Source: Allobosea sp. BH3
Lineage (GTDB): Bacteria > Pseudomonadota > Alphaproteobacteria > Rhizobiales > Beijerinckiaceae
Assembly: GCF_025499465.1 (NCBI RefSeq)
Contig: NZ_JAIMCA010000004.1
Location: 558,001 to 622,000 of the forward strand
Length of the DNA stretch: 64,000 nt
Reading direction: 5' to 3'
Shown here: positions 1 through 10,216 of the stretch, piece by piece
Numbering within the stretch: the first letter of the stretch is position 1
Layout of the letters: every line of letters begins with the position of its first letter
Program-made: the position numbers and the translations under genes
The notes under the pieces: generated by a model
Database searches by the model: none
What the model saw: the letters and a program-made list of their open reading frames with translations, nothing else
What the model was told of the DNA's origin: nothing

Positions 1-247
1 GGCCTGCACGAAACTCAAGCTAACCATCGAGTTCATTGAAGCCATGCTCCGATCACAGAGGCTCGGATCGCATCATCAGGAAAAATTTCAGTAAACGGAC
101 AGCGATTTTCGGCTCTTTCTCCGCCTGATTGGCCTTTTAAATCGGCGATTAGGCGCCAATTCCGGTCGCGATGCGGGCAGGCCGGCAATGTGCGCAATGG
201 CCGATTGGCGACGCAATTTCAGACGCCGCCGCCCGGTCCCGCAATCG

Positions 248-607
248 TCAGAACAACCGCCCGCCGGCCGGCACCTCATGCCCCGGTCCGATCAGCACCA
301 CCTCGCCATCGGCATCGGGGATGCCGAGCGTCAGCACCTCGGACATGAACCGGCCGATCTGTCGCGGCGGGAAATTCACCACGGCGAGAACCTGACGGCC
401 CGGGAGATCCTCGGGCCGGTAGTGCTTCGTGATCTGCGCCGAGGATTTCTTGCGACCGATGCTGCCGCCGAAATCGATGACGAGCTTGATCGAAGGCTTG
501 CGCGCCTCCGGATAGGGCTCGGCTTCGACGATCGTGCCGACACGGATGTCGACCTTGAGGAAATCGTCGAAGCCGATCTGCGCGGCGGGTTCGGCAGAGG
601 AGCTCAA
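248..607 (-). CDS. csaA: CsaA-like tRNA-binding domain protein
   Basis: About 119 residues, essentially a single tRNA-binding OB-fold domain as in CsaA/Trbp111 proteins. The segments [36 protein letters not shown] and [21 protein letters not shown] match the CsaA family closely. CsaA was described as an export-related chaperone; the family dimerises and its surface binds tRNA, so the physiological role remains loose. The chosen start is a TTG at 607-605 whose last two bases are the first two of the TGA stop... more exactly it overlaps the upstream chemoreceptor stop (606-604), preceded by GGAG. A second TTG at 619 would add four residues. No ATG is available in frame, so translation probably depends on coupling to the chemoreceptor gene. 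Confidence 0.88.
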   Translation of the reverse strand: MSSSAEPAAQIGFDDFLKVDIRVGTIVEAEPYPEARKPSIKLVIDFGGSIGRKKSSAQITKHYRPEDLPGRQVLAVVNFPPRQIGRFMSEVLTLGIPDADGEVVLIGPGHEVPAGGRLF

Positions 608-2583
608 AACTCCGACCAACCCCTGTCATGGCTCACGGCGTCGAGCTTCGGCGCTGCCGAGCCGCCGACATAGGCCCTGGCGCGAGGCGCTGCGGCGCGC
701 GGAGCGGCGACCGGAGCCACGGCGGCCTGCATGGTTCTGGCCATGGCCTTGAGGCCGCCGATATCGCCGCCGACCTGGAAGCGGGCGACCAGCGCGGAGA
801 GCCTGTCGGCCTCCTGCGAGAGCGAATGCGCCGCGGCAGTCGATTCCTCGGCCATCGCTGCGTTCTGCTGCGTCGCCTGGTCCATCTCGCCGACAGCCGA
901 GTTGACCTCCTGCAGGCCCGAAGCCTGCTCCTGCGCCGCGCCGGCGATCTCGGCGACGAGTCCGGTCACGCGGTTGATCTCGGAGGCCATGCGCTGCAGC
1001 GCTCCGCCCGTCTGTCCGACCAGCGACACGCCCTTCTCCACCTCGATCGTCGAGACGTCGATCAGCGTCTTGATCTCCTTGGCCGCGGAGGCCGAGCGCT
1101 GCGCCAGCGCCCGCACTTCGGAGGCCACCACCGCGAAGCCCTTGCCGGCATCGCCCGCGCGCGCCGCCTCGACCGAGGCATTCAGCGCCAGCAGGTTCGT
1201 CTGGAAGGCGATTTCGTCGATCACACCGACGATCTGCGAGATCTCCTGCGACGACTTCTCGATGCCGCCCATTGCTGTCACCGCGTCGCGCACGATGCTC
1301 GTCGACTGCTCGGCCTCGGTCTTGACCTGATCGGTCGCCTGATTGGCGAGGCGGGCGCTCTCGGCAGTCTGGCGCACCGTGGCCGTCAGTTCGTCGAGCG
1401 CAGTGGCGGTCTCCTCGACCGAGGAAGCCTGCTGCTCGGTGCGGCTCGCGAGGTCGTCGGCCGCCTGGCTGATCTCGGTCGAACCCGCCTTCATGCTCTC
1501 GGTATTGGTCGCGATCTGGCGCATCGCATCCTGGAGCTTGGCGATGGCGCCGTTGAAATCGTCCTTCAGCTTCACGTATTCGGCCGAGAAGGCTTCCTCG
1601 ATCCGGTATGTCAGGTCGCCCTCGGAGAGATGCTCCAGGCCCCGGCCTAGCGCCTGCACCACGCCGGCCTGAAGACGGGCCTGCTCGCCGCGCTCAGCCT
1701 CGTTGCGGCGGCGCTCGCCTTCGGCGGCCGTGCGGTGGCCGGCGGCCTCCTCCTCGACGCGCACCTTGTCGGCCTCCATCGTCTCCTTGGCCAGGGCCGC
1801 GTCGCGGAAGACGACCAGCGCCCGCGCCATCGAGCCGACCTCGTCGGGCCGCTCCTGATGCGCGATCTGCGTGTCGAGATGCCCCTCCGCCAAGCGGTCC
1901 ATCGAACCCCGCAGCGACTGCAGCATCCCCGTCGCGCGGCGGCTCAGGAACACCACCAGGCCCAGCATGACCAGGCCGAGCGGAACAAGGACCTTGGCGA
2001 CACCGAGCACCATGCCGCTGAAGGCCGCGTCGACGCTGTGGACATGCAGGCCCGAGCCGACCAGCCACTGCCACTTCGGAATCCCGATCACATAGGAAAT
2101 CTTGAGGGAGGGCTCCTTGTCGCCGGCCTTGAGCCAGCCATAGTCGAGGAAGCCTTCGCCCTTTGCCTTCACCAGCGCGATCATGTCCTGGACGAAGAAC
2201 TTGCCGTCCGCGTCCTTGAGCGGCTTCATGTCCGAAGACTGGATCTTCTTGTTGGCGTGCAGGACGCTGATGCCGTCGTAGTTGACGAGGAAGTAGTAAT
2301 TGCCATCGTCGAAGCGCGCGCTTCCAAGCGCTTCCATCGCCAGCTTCTTGGCATCCTCTTCCTTGAGTTCCCCCGACTCGACGCGCGCGAGATAGCCTTT
2401 GACGGTCGTCGCGGCAGCGTCGACGAGATTCTTCATCTCGGCGCGCTTGAGCACCATCATTTCATTGCGGGCGGCGTTCAGCGAATAGCCGATGCCGCCG
2501 ACAGCGATCAGAACCGCCAGGGCCGCGATCAGCGCGAAGGAGCGACCGATCGACAAGGTAGCAAGCTTCTTCAAGAACAGCAT
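604..2583 (-). CDS. Methyl-accepting chemotaxis protein with periplasmic Cache domain
   Basis: 659 residues. An N-terminal membrane helix (about 14-34) is followed by a periplasmic single-Cache-type sensor (about 38-190, with the [10 protein letters not shown] and [12 protein letters not shown] segments), a second helix (about 195-216), a HAMP domain, a charged linker, a second HAMP-like segment (about 310-360, [13 protein letters not shown]) and the cytoplasmic signalling hairpin with the highly conserved tip [20 protein letters not shown]. It would sense a small ligand and control CheA through CheW. The C terminus is GWSEF, fitting the xWxxF pentapeptide that tethers CheR/CheB in high-abundance receptors. 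The last codons overlap the csaA start. The ligand cannot be read from sequence. Confidence 0.95.
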   Translation of the reverse strand: MLFLKKLATLSIGRSFALIAALAVLIAVGGIGYSLNAARNEMMVLKRAEMKNLVDAAATTVKGYLARVESGELKEEDAKKLAMEALGSARFDDGNYYFLVNYDGISVLHANKKIQSSDMKPLKDADGKFFVQDMIALVKAKGEGFLDYGWLKAGDKEPSLKISYVIGIPKWQWLVGSGLHVHSVDAAFSGMVLGVAKVLVPLGLVMLGLVVFLSRRATGMLQSLRGSMDRLAEGHLDTQIAHQERPDEVGSMARALVVFRDAALAKETMEADKVRVEEEAAGHRTAAEGERRRNEAERGEQARLQAGVVQALGRGLEHLSEGDLTYRIEEAFSAEYVKLKDDFNGAIAKLQDAMRQIATNTESMKAGSTEISQAADDLASRTEQQASSVEETATALDELTATVRQTAESARLANQATDQVKTEAEQSTSIVRDAVTAMGGIEKSSQEISQIVGVIDEIAFQTNLLALNASVEAARAGDAGKGFAVVASEVRALAQRSASAAKEIKTLIDVSTIEVEKGVSLVGQTGGALQRMASEINRVTGLVAEIAGAAQEQASGLQEVNSAVGEMDQATQQNAAMAEESTAAAHSLSQEADRLSALVARFQVGGDIGGLKAMARTMQAAVAPVAAPRAAAPRARAYVGGSAAPKLDAVSHDRGWSEF

Positions 2584-2691
2584 AAACGTGTCCTGCGCCG
2601 GAGGGAGGTTTCCTCTATTGCCGCAGATCGACTTAAGACACGTTTAACGATGACTCCTTTTAGCCGCATTTCGGCGAGGATTTGCGCTTGG

Positions 2692-2781
2692 TCAATTCGG
2701 CCGCGCAAACGGCGAATTGGCGTCAATGGCGCCGGCCTCTTGCGAGATCGAATGTGCGGCGCCGATCAATGCTTCGGCCAT
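2692..2781 (-). pseudogene. Decayed 3' fragment of a chemoreceptor gene
   Basis: The 347-base stretch between the chemoreceptor and the TetR-like gene holds no intact gene, but on the minus strand an open frame of 29 codons begins MAEALIGAAHSISQEA. This aligns with [16 protein letters not shown] in the neighbouring receptor (11 of 16 identical, with matching DNA around 811-860 and 2729-2781). Similarity fades after this segment and the frame ends at a TGA. I read it as the remnant of a second, tandem chemoreceptor gene or of a partial duplication. It is unlikely to be expressed as a functional protein. The rest of 2584-2930 shows nothing I can name. Confidence 0.5.
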
Positions 2782-2930
2782 GGGATGGGGATGCTGAAGA
2801 ACACGGCGCAAGCACGCCGACCGTAGGAAAGAGGGGAACTCTCTCCTTGGCCACGTCGGCTCGAACACGCTTGTCAGCCGAACTATACAGGCCGCTCCAT
2901 GCTGGAGACTCCGGGTACTGTCCGGAAAGA

Positions 2931-3668
2931 TCAGATCGCCGGAGCGTAATCCTCATTGTCCTCGCCGCGGTCCGATGCCCGCTCGCGCCTGCGCGCCTTG
3001 AGCGGCCGACCCGAGCAGATCGCACGCGCCAGCCCGCGCAACGGCGCCGTCAGCCGATGGACATCCTCGACGCGCGCCATGATGCAACCGGCCGTCTTCA
3101 GTTCGCGGTCGAGCCTCGCCATGGTCTTCGACAGTTCCGGCTCCTCGTCGTCGAGCCAGACCTCCGACACCCGCGCCATCAGCAGCACCGCGCCCTGAAC
3201 GCGCACGGTGCCGAGCGCATCCTCGGTCGGGATACCGGCCGACGCTAACATATAGCGCCAGGAATTGACCGCGCCGCTATTGAGCGCCGCCAGCGCCAGC
3301 GGGTCGCGGCGGATCACCGGCAAGATCCTGCGGAGGCCCGCCTTGTAGGGCGCAAGAGCATCGAGCCGGCGCATGACGAGATCGAACATCCGCTCCTTGA
3401 AGGGCTCGCCCATGAGATCGTCGGAAGAGCCGGCGAGGACTGCGTCGTCGACCATGCGCGTCAGCCCACCCAGCATGGCGAGCTTGGAGGGGAAGAGCCC
3501 GCGTAGCTGGGCGAGCGTGAGCCCGGCCTCGGCGGCGATCTCCGGCAGCTCGATCTGGTCCCAGGGCTGGCCGGCGGCGAGCCGCATCAGCGCCTCGACG
3601 GCGCGCTTGCGCGGGTCGGCGGCCGGCGCGGCAGGCTCCGCCTGGGGTGAAACGGGTTTGCGGGCCAT
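2931..3668 (-). CDS. TetR/AcrR-like transcriptional regulator
   Basis: 245 residues. After a short Ala/Pro-rich leader the segment about 20-65 fits a TetR helix-turn-helix (LPEIAAEAGLTLAQLRGLFPSK), followed by an all-helical ligand domain. The C-terminal part, with VWLDDEEPELSKTMARLDRE, recalls the COQ9/TetR-like fold in which a similar WxxD...T...LDR pattern occurs, so a ubiquinone-related lipid-binding role is a weaker alternative. The tail is strongly charged (KARRRERASDRGEDNED). It stands alone: divergent from nothing obvious, with a palindromic repeat between it and proC. Its target genes are unknown. Confidence 0.75.
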   Translation of the reverse strand: MARKPVSPQAEPAAPAADPRKRAVEALMRLAAGQPWDQIELPEIAAEAGLTLAQLRGLFPSKLAMLGGLTRMVDDAVLAGSSDDLMGEPFKERMFDLVMRRLDALAPYKAGLRRILPVIRRDPLALAALNSGAVNSWRYMLASAGIPTEDALGTVRVQGAVLLMARVSEVWLDDEEPELSKTMARLDRELKTAGCIMARVEDVHRLTAPLRGLARAICSGRPLKARRRERASDRGEDNEDYAPAI

Positions 3669-3692
3669 GGCACTGCTCCTCTCGCTTCGCAG

Positions 3693-3738
3693 AGCATCGG
3701 CCCGAAACGTGGAATGCGGTTTTCGGATAAAGCCGATG
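3693..3738. repeat. Intergenic palindrome, family 1 (GCATCGG-CCGAAA type)
   Basis: The stretch begins GCATCGGCCCGAAACGTGG and ends TTTTCGGATAAAGCCGATG, an imperfect inverted repeat. Related copies occur at 12943, 15666, 24784 and 63746 in this window, always between genes, which marks it as a dispersed REP-like element. It lies in the proC/TetR gap. Copies of this kind may act as hairpin terminators or be mobilised by a transposase encoded elsewhere; neither is shown here. Confidence 0.7.
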
Positions 3739-3787
3739 ATCCAGCGAAAGGGAGGTTAGGCCCCTATGATGGCAGGCGAAAGGCCGT

Positions 3788-4609
3788 TCAGCCTGAGAGT
3801 TCGCCTGCGCGGCGCTTGGCCGCGGCGACGGCCTTGCGCATCAGGGGCTTGAGCCCGTCATCGGCCATCAGCACCTCGAGCGCCGCTGCAGTCGTCCCGC
3901 CAGGCGAGGTCACGTTCTGGCGCAGCGTCCCGGGCGGCAACGGCGACTGGAACAGAAGCTCGCCCGCCCCCTCGATTGTCGCCCGCGCCAGGCGCTCCGC
4001 GACATCAACCGGAAGTCCGGCCTCTACGCCGGCTGCGGCGAGGCATTCGACGAGATGGAAGACATAGGCCGGGCCGGAACCGGACACCGCCGTGACGGCG
4101 TCGATCAGTGCCTCGTCCTCGACCCACTCGACCACGCCGATGCTGCGCAGCAGCGCATCGGCCATGGCGCGCTGTGCGGCGCTGACGCCCTTGCCGGCGG
4201 CCGCCCCCGTCGCGCCGCGCTGCACCGAAGCCGGCAGGTTCGGCATCGCCCGCACGATCGCCGCCGCATTCGGCAGCCGCGCCGAAAGATCGCCCAGTGT
4301 CTTGCCGGCGAGGATCGAGATCAGCAGCGTCTTGGGATGGATGAAGGCCTGCACGGCCGGCGCCGCCGTATCGAGCATCTGCGGCTTCGTCGCCAGCACG
4401 AGCACCTCCGTAGCCGGGATATCCTTGGCGGAGGGGTTGAGCTTCAGGCCCTTCTCATTGGCGAGCTCGACCATCTCGTCGGAGGGCTTGGGATCGATCA
4501 GGGCGATGGCGGCCGGGTCCATGCCGATGCGCAGCCAGCCCTCCAGCATCGAACCGCCCATCTTGCCCGCGCCGATCAGGACAAGGGATTGCGGAAGGGC
4601 ATTCGACAT
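3788..4609 (-). CDS. proC: Pyrroline-5-carboxylate reductase
   Basis: 273 residues, the normal family length. It reduces 1-pyrroline-5-carboxylate to proline with NAD(P)H, the last step of proline synthesis. The N-terminal Rossmann motif is LVLIGAGKMGGSML (about 9-22), and the C-terminal dimerisation/active-site domain shows AVSGSGPAYVFHLVECLAAAG and the ProC signature NVTSPGGTTAAALEVL. It follows a YbjN-domain gene by 121 bases on the same strand, an arrangement common in Hyphomicrobiales. The gap contains a short GGCCGGG/CCCGGCC hairpin. Confidence 0.95.
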   Translation of the reverse strand: MSNALPQSLVLIGAGKMGGSMLEGWLRIGMDPAAIALIDPKPSDEMVELANEKGLKLNPSAKDIPATEVLVLATKPQMLDTAAPAVQAFIHPKTLLISILAGKTLGDLSARLPNAAAIVRAMPNLPASVQRGATGAAAGKGVSAAQRAMADALLRSIGVVEWVEDEALIDAVTAVSGSGPAYVFHLVECLAAAGVEAGLPVDVAERLARATIEGAGELLFQSPLPPGTLRQNVTSPGGTTAAALEVLMADDGLKPLMRKAVAAAKRRAGELSG

Positions 4610-4730
4610 GGCGGCCTCGCGACGGCTGGGATGAGAGCGTCAGGCCCGGGCGCGCGCCCGGACCATCGCAGGACCAGAGCCCGCAACGGAGGGCCGGGTC
4701 AAGCCCGGCCGCGACGCACGCACCTGGCGT

Positions 4731-5237
4731 TCAGGCCTCGCCAGCCGTCTCGAGAATGGCGCCCTCCATGCCCTCCTTGGCCGTCTTGCCGGCCCAGACG
4801 ACGAACTGGAAGGCCTGATAGTAGCGCTCGCAGGCCTCGACCGCGCTGCGAACCAGGGCAGCCGCTTGCTCCTCGGTCGGCTCCGCGCCGCCGGAGAGCA
4901 GCAGCGCATGGCGATACATGACCACGCTCTCGCTGCTCCAGAGGTCGAAATGGCCGAGCCAGAGCTGTTCGTTGACGAGGCTGACGAGTTGCAGCACCTC
5001 GCCGCGGCGCCGCTCCGGCACCTTCAGGTCGAAGGCGCAGGCGATGTGCAGGGCCTCCACCTCGGCGAGCCATGTGATCGCGACGTGATAATCGGACCAG
5101 CCGCCTGTGACGGCGACGGAAAGCTCATCCTCGCTGTCGCGGTCGAAGGTCCAGTCGTTGAGGGAAGCGAGGCGTTCAAAGAGGTCCAGCGGGTTGGAAG
5201 GCCGATCCTGATCGGCATCCATATCGAGATCCATCAT
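4731..5237 (-). CDS. YbjN domain-containing protein
   Basis: 168 residues from an ATG at 5237 (a second ATG follows directly at 5234, with AGGG just upstream). The frame is open further upstream, but those codons give a low-complexity, non-conserved leader, so I reject the longer form. The body (NPLDLFERLASLNDWTFDRD, ALHIACAFDLKVPERRRGEV, LWLGHFDL, VMYRHALLL) has the YbjN-domain pattern, a small alpha/beta fold resembling type III secretion chaperones. Function is not established; members are linked to stress and motility phenotypes in enterobacteria. It is acidic and probably cytosolic. It sits between ubiK and proC, as in many related genomes. Confidence 0.85.
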   Translation of the reverse strand: MMDLDMDADQDRPSNPLDLFERLASLNDWTFDRDSEDELSVAVTGGWSDYHVAITWLAEVEALHIACAFDLKVPERRRGEVLQLVSLVNEQLWLGHFDLWSSESVVMYRHALLLSGGAEPTEEQAAALVRSAVEACERYYQAFQFVVWAGKTAKEGMEGAILETAGEA

Positions 5238-5521
5238 GCCCTGGTGTCCACCTTCCGGGGCGGGAACCCCGGCGCGTTCGAGAAGAGGAACACGGCGATT
5301 GGAAAGCGCGAGGACGCAACACACCTCGGAACGCTCCTTGTAGGAACCTTCCCATCCACCGACCGGAACCGAATCCGCCCGACGAATCAATTCTTTCCAC
5401 CGACGATAGCGCAGGCGCTGTGACGCTCCCAACACGGGAGCGAAGCTCTCCGGATTCGGGCGCCGCGCTCAATCCCCTCTCAGGGCTGTCCACAGCACTT
5501 GGCTGTGGACACTGGACCGAC

Positions 5522-5776
5522 TCAGGCTTTGCCGAGCTTCTCTTCCAGCGCCTTGAGGCGGGCGGCGAGCTTGTCGTTCTCCTCGCGGGCGATCAGCGCC
5601 ATCTCGCGCACCGCCTCGAACTCCTCGCGGGTGACGACGTCGAGATCGCGCAGCAGGCGCTCGATCTGCGTCTTCACCACGGTCTCGACCTCCCGGCGCA
5701 CGCCCTGCGCCGCGCCCGCTGCATCGGTGGCGAGGCGGGCGATGTCGTCGAGGATGCGGTTGCTTGTGCTGGCCAT
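5522..5776 (-). CDS. ubiK: Accessory factor UbiK family (BMFP) protein
   Basis: 84 residues. The N-terminal half is an amphipathic helix (MASTSNRILDDIARLATDAA) and the C-terminal half a coiled coil (REENDKLAARLKALEEKLGK), the architecture of the BMFP/UbiK family. UbiK binds UbiJ and lipid and supports the ubiquinone-biosynthesis metabolon under aerobic conditions; the Brucella member was crystallised as a membrane-fusogenic trimer. The ATG at 5776 has GGAGAG upstream, deciding it over an ATG at 5788 and a much longer frame. The flanking gap 5238-5521 shows no gene. Confidence 0.88.
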   Translation of the reverse strand: MASTSNRILDDIARLATDAAGAAQGVRREVETVVKTQIERLLRDLDVVTREEFEAVREMALIAREENDKLAARLKALEEKLGKA

Positions 5777-5921
5777 GGTTCTCTCCATCGGCACCAAATT
5801 CCTGTCGTCAAAGCCTATAGGGAGCCGGCGCAGGCGCCGCAATCGAAACGCTTGGGCCCCAAGGCTTGCGGCTGGGGCCGCGCCAAGCTCACATGGCCGC
5901 CAGCCCAAGGGAGTCGTCTTC

Positions 5922-7073
5922 ATGGCCCTGCATTTCACCCCCGCCGAATTCGCCCGCCGCCGGCAGGCCCTGCTCGCCGCGATGCAGGCTGAGCGGCTCG
6001 ATGCGCTCTTCCTGTTCCAGCAGGAATCGATGTTCTGGCTGACGGGCTACGACACCTTCGGCTTCTGCTTCTTCCAGTGTCTGGTGGTCAAAGCCGACGG
6101 CACCATGGCGCTGCTCACCCGCTCGGCCGATCTCAGGCAGGCACAACACACCTCGAACCTGAGCGACATCCGCATCTGGAAGGACGGGCGCGATGCCAAC
6201 CCCGCCGTCGACCTGCTGGCACTGGCCCGCGATCTCGGCCTCGGGAACAAGCGCATCGGCGTCGAATTCGAATCCTACGGCCTCGTCGCCTCGAACTACC
6301 GCAAGCTGGAAGCAGCCTTCGCCGCGCAGGCCGATCTCGTCGACGCCTCGCTGATCGTCACGCGGTTGCGCGCCGTGAAATCGGCTGAGGAGATCACTTA
6401 TGTCCGCCGCGCCGCCGCGCTCTCCGATGCCGCCGACCGCGCCGCGCTCGACACCATCCGGGCCGGCGCCGACGAGGGCGATATCCTCGCCGGCCAGCAC
6501 AACGCCATCTTCGCCGACGGCGGGGACTATCCCGGCAACGAGTTCATCATCGGCTCCGGCCGCGACGCCCTGCTCTGCCGCTACAAATCGGGCCGCCGCA
6601 AGCTCGAGACGCAAGACCAGATCACGCTCGAATTCGCCGGCGCCGACCGGCATTACCACGCGGCGATCATGCGCACCGTCGCCGTGGGCAAGCCGCGCCC
6701 GCTGCATCTGACCTATCACACCGCCGCCAGGGACGCGTTGCTCGCCTGCGAAGCGGAGCTGAAACCCGGCCGCACGGCGGGCGATGTCTTCGCTGCCCAT
6801 GCGCGCGTGTTCGACGCGCACGGCCTCGGCCAGCACCGGCTCAATGCCTGCGGCTATTCGCTTGGCGCCAAGTTCACGCCGTCCTGGATGGACTGGCCGA
6901 TGTTCTACGAGGCCAATGAGTGGGAGATCGTGCCCGGCATGGTGATGTTCGCCCACATGATCCTGATGGATTCGGAAACCGAGACGGCCATGTGCCTCGG
7001 CCGCACCTATCTCGTCGGGGAACACGGCGCCGAAGCGCTCAACCTGCCCGATCTGGACCTCGCCATCCGTTGA
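5922..7073 (+). CDS. M24-family protein, creatinase/Xaa-Pro peptidase type
   Basis: 383 residues. A creatinase N-terminal domain (about 1-130, FWLTGYDTFGF) precedes a pita-bread domain (about 145-375). In metal-dependent members the first ligand lies in a vDxG motif and the second in a YxsDxTRT motif; here the corresponding stretches read LEFAGAD and YHAAIMRT, so both aspartates appear to be replaced. This resembles creatinase and related C-N hydrolases that work without metal, rather than true proline peptidases. Substrate is unknown; creatine, ectoine or another amidine are possible by family. The ATG has AAGGGAG eight bases upstream. It stands alone, divergent from ubiK. Confidence 0.85.
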   Translation: MALHFTPAEFARRRQALLAAMQAERLDALFLFQQESMFWLTGYDTFGFCFFQCLVVKADGTMALLTRSADLRQAQHTSNLSDIRIWKDGRDANPAVDLLALARDLGLGNKRIGVEFESYGLVASNYRKLEAAFAAQADLVDASLIVTRLRAVKSAEEITYVRRAAALSDAADRAALDTIRAGADEGDILAGQHNAIFADGGDYPGNEFIIGSGRDALLCRYKSGRRKLETQDQITLEFAGADRHYHAAIMRTVAVGKPRPLHLTYHTAARDALLACEAELKPGRTAGDVFAAHARVFDAHGLGQHRLNACGYSLGAKFTPSWMDWPMFYEANEWEIVPGMVMFAHMILMDSETETAMCLGRTYLVGEHGAEALNLPDLDLAIR

Positions 7074-7136
7074 GCCTAGAAGAGCCGTTAGGGAATCATT
7101 AAGAAGCGGTTCGTGGCTCAAAGGGTGGGAGGCGTC

Positions 7137-7712
7137 ATGTTCAACCGTCTGAGCGGCCTTGCCGTGGGTTCTGTCTTCGCGCTGGCGCTGGCCGGCTGCC
7201 AGGAAACCACCCAGACTGCAGCGCGTCCGCGCGTCGATGCGCCCGGTATCCCCGTTTCGGTGCAGAGCATCTCGGGCGCGCCGGATGACGTGACCAGCAA
7301 CTTCACCAGCTTGCTCGGCGAGGCCGCGGCCGAGCGCCGGATGGAGATCGTCCCCGGCGACAAGCCCGCCCGCTTCCGCGTCAAGGGCTATCTCACGGCG
7401 CTGCCGACCGAGGACGGGCAGACCGCGCTCGCCTTCGTCTGGGACGTCTATGACGCCAGCAAGCAGCGCGCCCAGCGCGTGCAGGGTGAGAGCATCGGCA
7501 AGCGCGGCGGCGGATCCGACCCCTGGACAGCTATCGATCGCACGGTCGTCGCGAAAGCGGCCTCCGACTCGATGGACGCCATCGCTGGCTTCCTCGTGAC
7601 GATGCCGCCGGACGCCACGCCGCTCCCGACCGCGACCACGGGATCGAAGACCGACGGCAAGAAGACCGCAGCGGCCGGCACAGCCACCACCGGAAGCGGC
7701 AAGCGCCTCTGA
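7137..7712 (+). CDS. Hypothetical lipoprotein
   Basis: 191 residues from an ATG preceded by GGGAGG. The N terminus MFNRLSGLAVGSVFALALAGC is a lipoprotein signal with lipobox LAGC (acylated Cys21). The mature part is a compact alpha/beta region (about 35-155, FRVKGYLTALPTEDGQTALAF, DPWTAIDRTVVAKAAS) followed by a Thr/Gly/Lys-rich tail that looks disordered. The middle is reminiscent of periplasmic proteins that compute differences between two variables, but I do not recognise a named family. Similar lipoproteins are common in Hyphomicrobiales. Likely anchored in the outer or inner membrane facing the periplasm. Confidence 0.8.
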   Translation: MFNRLSGLAVGSVFALALAGCQETTQTAARPRVDAPGIPVSVQSISGAPDDVTSNFTSLLGEAAAERRMEIVPGDKPARFRVKGYLTALPTEDGQTALAFVWDVYDASKQRAQRVQGESIGKRGGGSDPWTAIDRTVVAKAASDSMDAIAGFLVTMPPDATPLPTATTGSKTDGKKTAAAGTATTGSGKRL

Positions 7713-7732
7713 CAGGAGGCCTGTCATATAAT
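7711..7732 (+). promoter_or_regulatory. Hairpin and TATAAT hexamer upstream of prs
   Basis: GACAGG and CCTGTC (7711-7716, 7720-7725) form a six-base inverted repeat, followed at once by a perfect -10 hexamer TATAAT (7727-7732). No convincing -35 box lies 16-18 bases upstream. It could be the core of the prs promoter with an overlapping operator, or simply the end of the lipoprotein gene. The prs ATG is about 148 bases downstream. Confidence 0.3.
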
Positions 7733-7879
7733 TTGCATGCCGATATTGCAGCGCAGCAGTCGACTCAGCCCGACCGCGCTGTTAAGAGCCGTTCGAATTG
7801 AGCCGGCATGGCCGGTTTCTGCCCCGCTCAAAGCCTGCCGATCGGTCGGCGGCCTCCAATTCAGACGGTACGCCACGGC

Positions 7880-8824
<945 letters not shown>

Positions 8825-8835
8825 GGCGGGCAAGC

Positions 8836-9564
8836 GTGGGCAAGGCAGGCGCCCTCGTCCTGTTCTCCGGGGGACAGGACTCCACCACCGCGCTGGCCTG
8901 GGCGCTCGAGCGCTTCGACGCGGTCGAGACCATCGGCTTCGACTACGGCCAGCGCCATAGCATCGAGATGGAATGCCGCCTCGCCATCCGCGAGAAGCTA
9001 CCCGCCCTCTCCGCGACCTATGCCGAACGGCTCGGCCCCGACCATCTCGTGGATCTCAAGGCGCTCGGCGCCATCTCCGAGACGGCGCTGACCCGCGAGA
9101 GCGAAATCGCCTTCGCCGAGACGGGCCTGCCCACCACCTTCGTGCCCGGCCGCAACCTGATTTTCCTGACCTTCGCAGCGGCCGTCGCCTATCGCCGCGA
9201 CCTGAAGCACATCGTGCTCGGCGTCTGCGAGACCGACTATTCCGGCTACCCGGACTGCCGCGACGACACGATCAAGGCGATGCAGGTCAGCCTGAGCCTC
9301 GGGCTCGACCGCCGGCTCGTCCTGCACACGCCGCTGATGTGGCGCGACAAGGCACAGACCTTCGCGCTCGCCCGGGCACTCGGCGGGCAGGCCCTGCTCG
9401 ACCTCATCGTCGAGGACAGCCATAGCTGTTACCTTGGCGACAGGACGACACGGCATGGCTGGGGCTATGGCTGCGGCCGTTGCCCGGCCTGCGACTTGCG
9501 CGCAAAAGGCTTCGCGGCTTATCTCGCGGCACCCGACGACAGCGGACCTTCCTATGACTCATGA
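8836..9564 (+). CDS. queC: 7-cyano-7-deazaguanine synthase
   Basis: 242 residues with a GTG start. QueC converts 7-carboxy-7-deazaguanine to preQ0 using ATP and ammonia, for queuosine in tRNA. The ATP-pyrophosphatase motif [12 protein letters not shown] is at about 9-20, followed by [13 protein letters not shown] and the conserved FVPGRN. The zinc site near the C terminus is the Cys cluster SCYLGD...[10 protein letters not shown]. It overlaps the downstream transporter gene by 11 bases, which argues for coupled expression. QueD and QueE partners are not adjacent; the only PTPS homologue in the window (55198) lacks catalytic residues and is unlikely to serve this pathway. Confidence 0.94.
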   Translation: MGKAGALVLFSGGQDSTTALAWALERFDAVETIGFDYGQRHSIEMECRLAIREKLPALSATYAERLGPDHLVDLKALGAISETALTRESEIAFAETGLPTTFVPGRNLIFLTFAAAVAYRRDLKHIVLGVCETDYSGYPDCRDDTIKAMQVSLSLGLDRRLVLHTPLMWRDKAQTFALARALGGQALLDLIVEDSHSCYLGDRTTRHGWGYGCGRCPACDLRAKGFAAYLAAPDDSGPSYDS

Positions 9565-10117
9565 CCGGCAGCGCCTCACCGAAGGCCTCATCGCCCTCGC
9601 GGCCTTCGCCCTCACCATTCCGGCGGCGAATTGGCTGATCGGCAATGCAGGCGCGGTCTGCGTGCCGAACGGGCCCTGCCTCGTCCCGGTCTGGCCCGGC
9701 GTCATGGCCCCGAGCGGCGTGCTGATGGTCGGCCTCGCGCTCGTGCTGCGCGATGTCGTCCAGCGCCGCCTCGGCGCGCTCGCGGGGCTCGGCGCTATCG
9801 CGGTCGGCACGCTGATCTCGGCATGGCTGGCCCCGCCCGCCATCGTGATCGCCTCGGCCAGCGCCTTCCTGCTCTCCGAACTCGCCGATTTCGCGGTCTA
9901 CACGCCGCTGCAGCGCCGCCGCTTCGTCACCGCCGTCTTCGCCTCCAGCGTCGTCGGCCTCGTCGTCGACTCGATCGTCTTCCTGCACCTCGCCTTCGGC
10001 AGCCTCGACTACCTGTCGGGCCAGATCATCGGCAAGGCCTGGATGGTTCTGCTGGCCCTGCCGCTGATGTACCTGCTGCGCCGCCGCGACGAACGGCTGG
10101 GCCTGATCGCGGCCTGA
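9554..10117 (+). CDS. VUT/YhhQ family queuosine-precursor transporter
   Basis: 187 residues, with about five hydrophobic segments (near 12-30, 52-70, 75-110, 120-145, 155-172), an Arg-rich cytosolic tail and the conserved [20 protein letters not shown] segment of DUF165/VUT proteins. E. coli YhhQ (QPTR) imports preQ0 and preQ1. Overlap with queC makes a queuosine role likely here: the cell can both synthesise and salvage the precursor. The ATG lies inside the queC reading frame. Confidence 0.85.
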   Translation: MTHDRQRLTEGLIALAAFALTIPAANWLIGNAGAVCVPNGPCLVPVWPGVMAPSGVLMVGLALVLRDVVQRRLGALAGLGAIAVGTLISAWLAPPAIVIASASAFLLSELADFAVYTPLQRRRFVTAVFASSVVGLVVDSIVFLHLAFGSLDYLSGQIIGKAWMVLLALPLMYLLRRRDERLGLIAA

Positions 10118-10216
10118 GCGGCCCGACACAACGACTTTGAGGCAACGCCTCAACCGGCCCTTAAGGCACGCCGTGCAATAGCGCGGGTCTGCGATGCGCC
10201 ATCCGTAGGGAACCGC

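Noticed and set aside
88..279. 63-codon minus-strand frame at the left edge
   Set aside because: Arg-rich, no ribosome-binding site, overlaps the csaA end; likely chance.
4692..4710. GGCCGGG/CCCGGCC hairpin between the YbjN-like gene and proC
   Set aside because: Short and without T tract; could be a terminator or chance in GC-rich DNA.
9554..10117. VUT protein as vitamin B12 or other vitamin transporter
   Set aside because: Overlap with queC makes queuosine precursor the better substrate.
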